Of a stretch of 34,438 nucleotides of DNA, positions 30,326-34,438 are shown in pieces. The DNA is taken from NCBI GenBank assembly GCA_964640855.1, contig CAZXIX010000041.1, positions 1 through 34,438 on the forward strand. The letters run 5' to 3'. The stretch is from JAJDFU01 sp964640855 (lineage in GTDB: Bacteria; Bacteroidota; Bacteroidia; Chitinophagales; Saprospiraceae). Within the stretch, counting starts at the first letter, position 1. Each line of letters starts with the position of its first letter. The translations under genes were made by a program, and so were the position numbers. Below the pieces are notes generated by a model. The model was not told the DNA's origin. It worked only from the letters and a program-made list of their open reading frames with translations, and made no database searches.

Positions 30326-32764
30326 ATGGCTCGCGTTAAGTTTCTGCTACCTTTTGCCTTACTTCTTTTTTTTATTGGATTTCTGAACACCCACCAGCCC
30401 TTCGGTCTTTCGGTACCTCCGCTGGGGCCCTTGCTGTCTCCTTTCAGCGGATTCTGGACCCTGGCTGAGCCGAAAGTTCCGGTAAAGGACGAGACCTGGT
30501 TGCTGGAGGGCGTGGAAGATGAGGTTACTGTGGTTTTTGACGAAAGACTGGTACCGCATATCTATGCCCAAAAAGTCACCGACGCTGCCTTTGCACAGGG
30601 CTACGTAACGGCTGCTTTCCGACTTTGGCAGATGGATATTACCGTGAGGGGTACAGCCGGGCGATTAAGCGAAGTATTGGGTGATGTAACCCTGGAAAAC
30701 GACAAACGTCAGCGTCGGTTGGGTTTTACCCGGGATGCTCATTTGATGGTGGATGCCTGGAAAAGCAGCCCGGAGGAACTGCAGGTGGTCGATGCCTATG
30801 CCCGAGGGGTAAATGCTTATTTGCGGCAATTGGACCGGGCGGATTGGCCCATCGAATTCAAGCTACTGGATTATGCCCCCGAAGAATGGAGTCCCTGGCA
30901 TTCCGCCGTTGTGGTCAAATCCATGGCCCAAACCCTCTGTATGCGCCACGACGATGTGGAGGCTTCCAATAGCCTGAGACTGCTGGGACCGGAGGAATTT
31001 CAGTTCCTGTTTCCGGAGCGGAACTCCCGGCAATCCCCGGTGATCCCCGAAGAGGTGGAGTGGATGTTCGATCCGCTTCCCTTGCCGGAAACCGAAACCC
31101 ATGCGGAAAAGGATCTTCTGAGCTATGATCACAAACTTTTTCCCTTGCCGCCTCCCTTCATGGGAAGCAACAATTGGGCTCTGGCCGGGTCCAGGACGGC
31201 TTCGGGCGCCCCCATGCTGGCCAACGACCCCCATCTCAACCTGACCTTGCCGTCCATCTGGTATGAAGTCCAGATTTATACTCCCGAATACGAAGCCTGC
31301 GGGGTCTCTCTACCCGGTTTGCCGGGTGTGGTGATCGGTTTCAATCAACAGGTGGCCTGGGGTGTGACCAATGTATCGCAGGATGTACTCGATTGGTATC
31401 GCATAGAATGGGTAGACGACAATCGTACGACTTACCGCCTGGATGGCAAAGAAATTTCGGTAAGCTATGCACGGGATACCATTCGGGTTCGGGGCGAAGA
31501 TCCCATAATCGAAGAGACCAAAATGACCCGATGGGGCCCTGTGGTTTATACGGATAGTGCCCATTCTCATAAAGATCTGGCCATGCATTGGCTGGCAGCC
31601 GAAAAAGCACCGGAGCAATCCTTCTATGAACTGGGTGCCTTTCTTCGCCTGGGGCGGGCCAAAAACCATGCGGATTACCAGGAGGCTCTGAAAGGATACG
31701 GGGCTCCGGCTCAGAACTTTGTTTTTGCCTCCCGGGATGGCGACATCGCCTTGCAGGTCAACGGCCGTTTTCCCCTGAAAGCCGAAGGTCAGGGGAAATT
31801 TGTTCAGAATGGTAACCGGTCTGCTCAAGCCTGGGCGGGGTACATCCCCATGGATCAGGTACCCCAGGCCAAAAACCCGCCCAGGGGGTTCGTGGCCTCT
31901 GCCAACCAGCGTTCTACCGGTGCTGACTATCCTTATTACTACAATGGTTTTTTTGACGATTATCGCGGGCGTTACATCAACCGGGTTTTGGAACAGGCAG
32001 AGGGGTGGACGCCTCAGGACATGATGGCCTTGCAGCAGGATTCGCGAAGCCTTTTTCCGGAAGAACTGCTGCCGCTCATGTTGGAAAAACTGCCCCGAAG
32101 CGGCCTGTCTGATACGGCCCGGCAAGCGGTGAACCTGCTGGAAGATTGGGATTACACCTTCGAGGCCGGAAAGGCAGCTCCGGTGCTTTTTCAGGAGTGG
32201 TACCGCCATTTTTACCACATGACCTTTGACGAGTTGCTGGCAGCTTCTGAAGAAAAGGCATTGCTCTTCCCGGAGAAATGGCGTCTGATCGAGCTGGCCG
32301 ATTCCTTCCCGACCCACCGGATATTCGATCAGGCGGACAGTCCGGAAAGAGAGGATGTTGCCCTCATACTCAAAAAATCCTTGTCCCGGATGCTGGTGGA
32401 CTACGGTGAGTCCCTGCTGAAAGGGGAGCTTCAGTGGTCAGATTACAACAATCTGCAGATAAGGCACCTGGCGCGCATTCAGGCCTTTTCAAGCGATCGG
32501 ATCTTTTCGGGAGGGTACCGCGATGCCCCCAATGCCATCAATGGATCCAACGGACCTTCCTGGAGGATGGTGGTTGATCTTTCGGAGCCCATGCAAGCCT
32601 GGGGCGTCTTTCCCGGCGGCCAGTCCGGCAACCCTGGCAGCTATTTTTACGACAACAACATCGAGGTTTGGGCACAGGGGGATTACCATCCCCTGGTACG
32701 GGCCGAAATGCCGGAAGCTCTTCAAAGCCTGGCTACCTGGACTTTCCTCGAAAAAGACAAATAA
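30326..32764 (+). CDS. Penicillin acylase family amidohydrolase (S45, Ntn fold)
   Basis: An 812-residue Ntn-hydrolase precursor. Residues 1-20 or so (MARVKFLLPFALLLFFIGFL) are a signal peptide or membrane anchor. The protein is expected to cleave itself in front of Ser281 (MGSNNWALAG), making an alpha chain (with VPHIYAQKVTDAAFAQGYVTA near its start) and a beta chain whose N-terminal Ser is the nucleophile. NDPHLNLTLPSIWYE, GLPGVVIGFNQ and WGVTN are classic family blocks. Members hydrolyse amides such as beta-lactam side chains or acyl-homoserine lactones; the substrate here is unknown. The ATG at 30326 is preferred; the frame to 30188 overlaps the opposite gene. A small membrane protein follows after 5 bp. 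Confidence 0.93.
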   Translation: MARVKFLLPFALLLFFIGFLNTHQPFGLSVPPLGPLLSPFSGFWTLAEPKVPVKDETWLLEGVEDEVTVVFDERLVPHIYAQKVTDAAFAQGYVTAAFRLWQMDITVRGTAGRLSEVLGDVTLENDKRQRRLGFTRDAHLMVDAWKSSPEELQVVDAYARGVNAYLRQLDRADWPIEFKLLDYAPEEWSPWHSAVVVKSMAQTLCMRHDDVEASNSLRLLGPEEFQFLFPERNSRQSPVIPEEVEWMFDPLPLPETETHAEKDLLSYDHKLFPLPPPFMGSNNWALAGSRTASGAPMLANDPHLNLTLPSIWYEVQIYTPEYEACGVSLPGLPGVVIGFNQQVAWGVTNVSQDVLDWYRIEWVDDNRTTYRLDGKEISVSYARDTIRVRGEDPIIEETKMTRWGPVVYTDSAHSHKDLAMHWLAAEKAPEQSFYELGAFLRLGRAKNHADYQEALKGYGAPAQNFVFASRDGDIALQVNGRFPLKAEGQGKFVQNGNRSAQAWAGYIPMDQVPQAKNPPRGFVASANQRSTGADYPYYYNGFFDDYRGRYINRVLEQAEGWTPQDMMALQQDSRSLFPEELLPLMLEKLPRSGLSDTARQAVNLLEDWDYTFEAGKAAPVLFQEWYRHFYHMTFDELLAASEEKALLFPEKWRLIELADSFPTHRIFDQADSPEREDVALILKKSLSRMLVDYGESLLKGELQWSDYNNLQIRHLARIQAFSSDRIFSGGYRDAPNAINGSNGPSWRMVVDLSEPMQAWGVFPGGQSGNPGSYFYDNNIEVWAQGDYHPLVRAEMPEALQSLATWTFLEKDK

Positions 32765-32769
32765 ACATC

Positions 32770-33120
32770 ATGCAGAATTTTTTGTATTTCATCACCGTTT
32801 TTGCGGTAGGCCTGTTATTTCAGCTCATTATGCCCTGGTGGTCTCTTGCAGTGGCCGTCCTTATACTGGTCGTTTTCGTTCAGGTGAAACCTTCTCCGGC
32901 TGTGGGCCTGGCTTTTCTGGCCGGTCTTCTGGTTTGGGGAGGATTTGCCTTCTTGCTTGACAGCCCCAACCAGGGCCTGATGGCCGAGCGAATGGGAAGG
33001 CTGTTTGGCAACATCGGCCGTTGGGGCATGTTGGGAGCCACTGCCTTAATAGGTGGCCTGCTGGCCCTCCTGGCAGCCTGGACTGGGGTTTGGGCTCGTC
33101 GGTTGTTTTCCCCACGTTAG
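32770..33120 (+). CDS. Small multi-pass membrane protein
   Basis: A 116-residue hydrophobic protein with about four transmembrane segments (near residues 3-21, 24-41, 43-62 and 85-108), separated by short loops and ending in RRLFSPR. No family was recognised. It starts 5 bp after the acylase stop and is almost certainly co-transcribed, so it may be an accessory to the acylase in the inner membrane. This rests on position only. Confidence 0.8.
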   Translation: MQNFLYFITVFAVGLLFQLIMPWWSLAVAVLILVVFVQVKPSPAVGLAFLAGLLVWGGFAFLLDSPNQGLMAERMGRLFGNIGRWGMLGATALIGGLLALLAAWTGVWARRLFSPR

Positions 33121-33196
33121 TCTGAAATATGAATCCTCCGTCCGATTTTGTGGCAAGCCGGCTGTGCTTGCATTACCTTGAAAGAAATCTTATTAT

Positions 33197-33451
33197 ATGA
33201 AAACCGACATGAAATCAAAGCAAAAGTTCTATAAGCATTTGAAGATCTTTCTGATCGTTATGGGCCTGGTGGTCTTCTTATCTTTCCGCAACGGTACCTA
33301 TTTTACCCTCCGCCCGTGGATGGTGCTTTGGGGTATAGGTTTGGTGGCACACTATCTGGGCGTCTTTGGAGGTGGTTGCCAGGGAAACCGTCCGGAGCCG
33401 CTGGAAGACCCCCGGTCCGGAGATCAATGGAAAGATTCGGATTTAGTATAA
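33197..33451 (+). CDS. 2TM domain protein (first of a pair)
   Basis: An 84-residue protein with the two-helix 2TM domain of Bacteroidota: FYKHLKIFLIVMGLVVFLSF, a short loop, then PWMVLWGIGLVAHYLGVFG. The cytoplasmic tail ends WKDSDLV, nearly the same as the tail of the next gene (WKDQDLV). Two Lys/Met-rich residue groups precede helix 1. Start ATG 33197; 76 bp separate it from the membrane protein upstream. The 2TM domain is found alone or attached to histidine kinases; its function is not known. Confidence 0.8.
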   Translation: MKTDMKSKQKFYKHLKIFLIVMGLVVFLSFRNGTYFTLRPWMVLWGIGLVAHYLGVFGGGCQGNRPEPLEDPRSGDQWKDSDLV

Positions 33452-33454
33452 AAA

Positions 33455-33832
33455 ATGAGAAGAAGACCCTACCGCCCGCATCGGAGAAAGCATCGAAAAA
33501 GGGATCCAGAGCCCAAAACGCTTAGACAGGAGCGAAAGGAGTTCCATAAGCATTTGGCGACCTATCTGGTTATGAGTGCCTTTTTCATAGCCATTAATCT
33601 GTTTAGTTCCCGAGGCCCCGGCTTTTTGTGGTTTCAGTGGCCTATGCTGGGATGGGGGATCGGAGTGGTTTTTCATTTTATGAAAGCCTACGTCCCGGCC
33701 TTCTATGATGAGGAGCAGGAGGAGGAATACCTCGAGCTGAAAGAGACCGAATCAGAAGCCGAATCAGAAGAAAAGGAAGAGGTCGAACTGGAGGAGTCTG
33801 CCCGCCCATGGAAAGATCAGGACCTCGTCTAA
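33455..33832 (+). CDS. 2TM domain protein (second of a pair)
   Basis: A 125-residue paralogue of the preceding gene, 3 bp downstream. The N-terminus is very basic (MRRRPYRPHRRKHRKRDP). Then come the two helices with family residues HKHLATYLVMSAFFIAINLF and FQWPMLGWGIGVVFHFMKAY, and a long acidic tail (about residues 88-118, almost all Glu/Asp/Ser) that ends WKDQDLV. The strong charge separation, positive N-terminal and negative C-terminal, stands out. It is clearly an operon partner of the first gene. Its stop overlaps the opposing gene's stop by 4 bp. Confidence 0.85.
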   Translation: MRRRPYRPHRRKHRKRDPEPKTLRQERKEFHKHLATYLVMSAFFIAINLFSSRGPGFLWFQWPMLGWGIGVVFHFMKAYVPAFYDEEQEEEYLELKETESEAESEEKEEVELEESARPWKDQDLV

Positions 33833-34438
33833 CGATCTTTCCCGATTTTAACCACCAGGCCGGCTCCCCACCGGGTCGAAAGTCCTATATTTCTCCCCGA
33901 CAAGAAGTGGGCCACGTTGGCCACAGCACCCAACTCGGGTAAAATGGGTACGTAGAGGGTTCCGCCTAACCGCCACCAATTGGAGCCGCTTCCCCCCTGA
34001 ATGCGACCGTCTACTCCGGCATTGAAAGTATACAGGTTCTCTACCCAGGCATCCAGATAGATCCGTTTGCCTCCATACCCGAAACGAAGCAAGGTGGGCA
34101 GGGAAGCCAGGGCATCCGGGATCAGGCGAAAATCCAGGCCGCTCTGCAAGGAAAAGAAAAAGCCTTTGTTCCCTTGATATTGCAGGTTCAGCCTGGCATG
34201 GAAGACCGTATTTTTTTGTCCGATGGGCGTTTCCGTGTCGATTCGGTAATTGGAGAAAGGAAAGGTGAGCCCGATGGCAGTGATCAGGCTGAGGGAGCCG
34301 GACGGCTTAGGCTGATAAAGATTTCGGAATTTCAGAAAAAAACTGCCGTCTTGCAACCCTTTGTTGATTTCATCGATCCATAGATAGTTGCCCCTGATAA
34401 ACAATACTTCCAGCTACAAGCCACTGAAAATTAGCAGC
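33829..34438 (-). CDS. Outer-membrane beta-barrel protein, partial and probably frameshifted
   Basis: The visible C-terminal part (TTG 34404 to the stop at 33829, 191 residues) alternates short beta-strands and aromatic residues (FFFSLQSGLDFRLIP, RIYLDAWVENLYTF, LGGTLYVPILPELGAV), as in an outer-membrane barrel. The frame is open only to a TAG at 34416-34414. In the next frame the sequence to the window edge reads AANFQWLVAGSIVYQG, also barrel-like, and joins smoothly to NYLWIDEINKG if one base of the four-G run (CCCC on + at 34391-34394) is dropped. So either the assembly has a one-base error or the gene is broken. The N-terminus lies outside the window. No specific family was recognised. 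Confidence 0.55.

Overview
The window looks like chromosomal DNA of a Bacteroidota bacterium, plausibly of the Saprospiria/Lewinella type, although nothing here fixes the genus. The evidence is a SusC/SusD outer-membrane pair, a secreted metalloprotease with a C-terminal Por/type IX-secretion sorting domain, a DUF1573 protein, two 2TM-domain proteins, a fused E1 alpha/beta 2-oxoacid dehydrogenase and a lysA-like arginine decarboxylase. Several Bacteroidota-type promoters (TTTG or TTG, about 18-20 nt, TAnnTTTG) are visible and Shine-Dalgarno signals are mostly absent. There are no phage, IS, CRISPR, tRNA or rRNA genes.

Layout. 1-353: a 115-bp tandem repeat (about 2.6 copies) whose unit carries two hairpins, then a bidirectional terminator. 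670-6324: a small lipoprotein (-), alpha-glucan phosphorylase (+), an intergenic patch of 8-nt tandem repeats, arginine decarboxylase (-), and a divergent MazG-like pyrophosphohydrolase (+). 6399-11155: a SNF2-type helicase, a D-2-hydroxyacid dehydrogenase and a 1-Cys peroxiredoxin, all (-). 11271-14066: the methionine operon metY-metX (-), with a promoter, a SAM-I riboswitch and a tiny cysteine-rich open reading frame ahead of metY. 14292-20757: an OsmC-family protein (+), an M28 peptidase (-), ATP-dependent PEP carboxykinase (+) and the metalloprotease (+). 20752-27892: the fused E1 enzyme (-), a strong terminator, then susD and susC (-). 28234-34438: DUF1573 protein (+), a candidate small RNA (-), YaaA (+), a lipoprotein (-), a penicillin-acylase-type hydrolase with a following membrane protein and two 2TM proteins (+), and a beta-barrel protein (-) that runs off the window and seems frameshifted.

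Most genes are housekeeping or general metabolism: glycogen mobilisation, polyamine synthesis, methionine synthesis by direct sulfhydrylation, gluconeogenesis, branched-chain/2-oxoacid oxidation, and peroxide/iron stress. The most interesting region is 13680-14066. There a SAM-I aptamer with an 11-bp P1 stem is followed by a 12-codon reading frame ending Cys-Ile-Ser-Cys-Cys-Cys-Asn-stop, and then by hairpins before metY. This suggests that one leader senses both SAM and cysteine. Other items worth checking are the candidate ~70-nt RNA at 28749-28820, the 115-bp repeat, the shared C-terminal tag of the two 2TM proteins, and the probable frameshift at the right edge.
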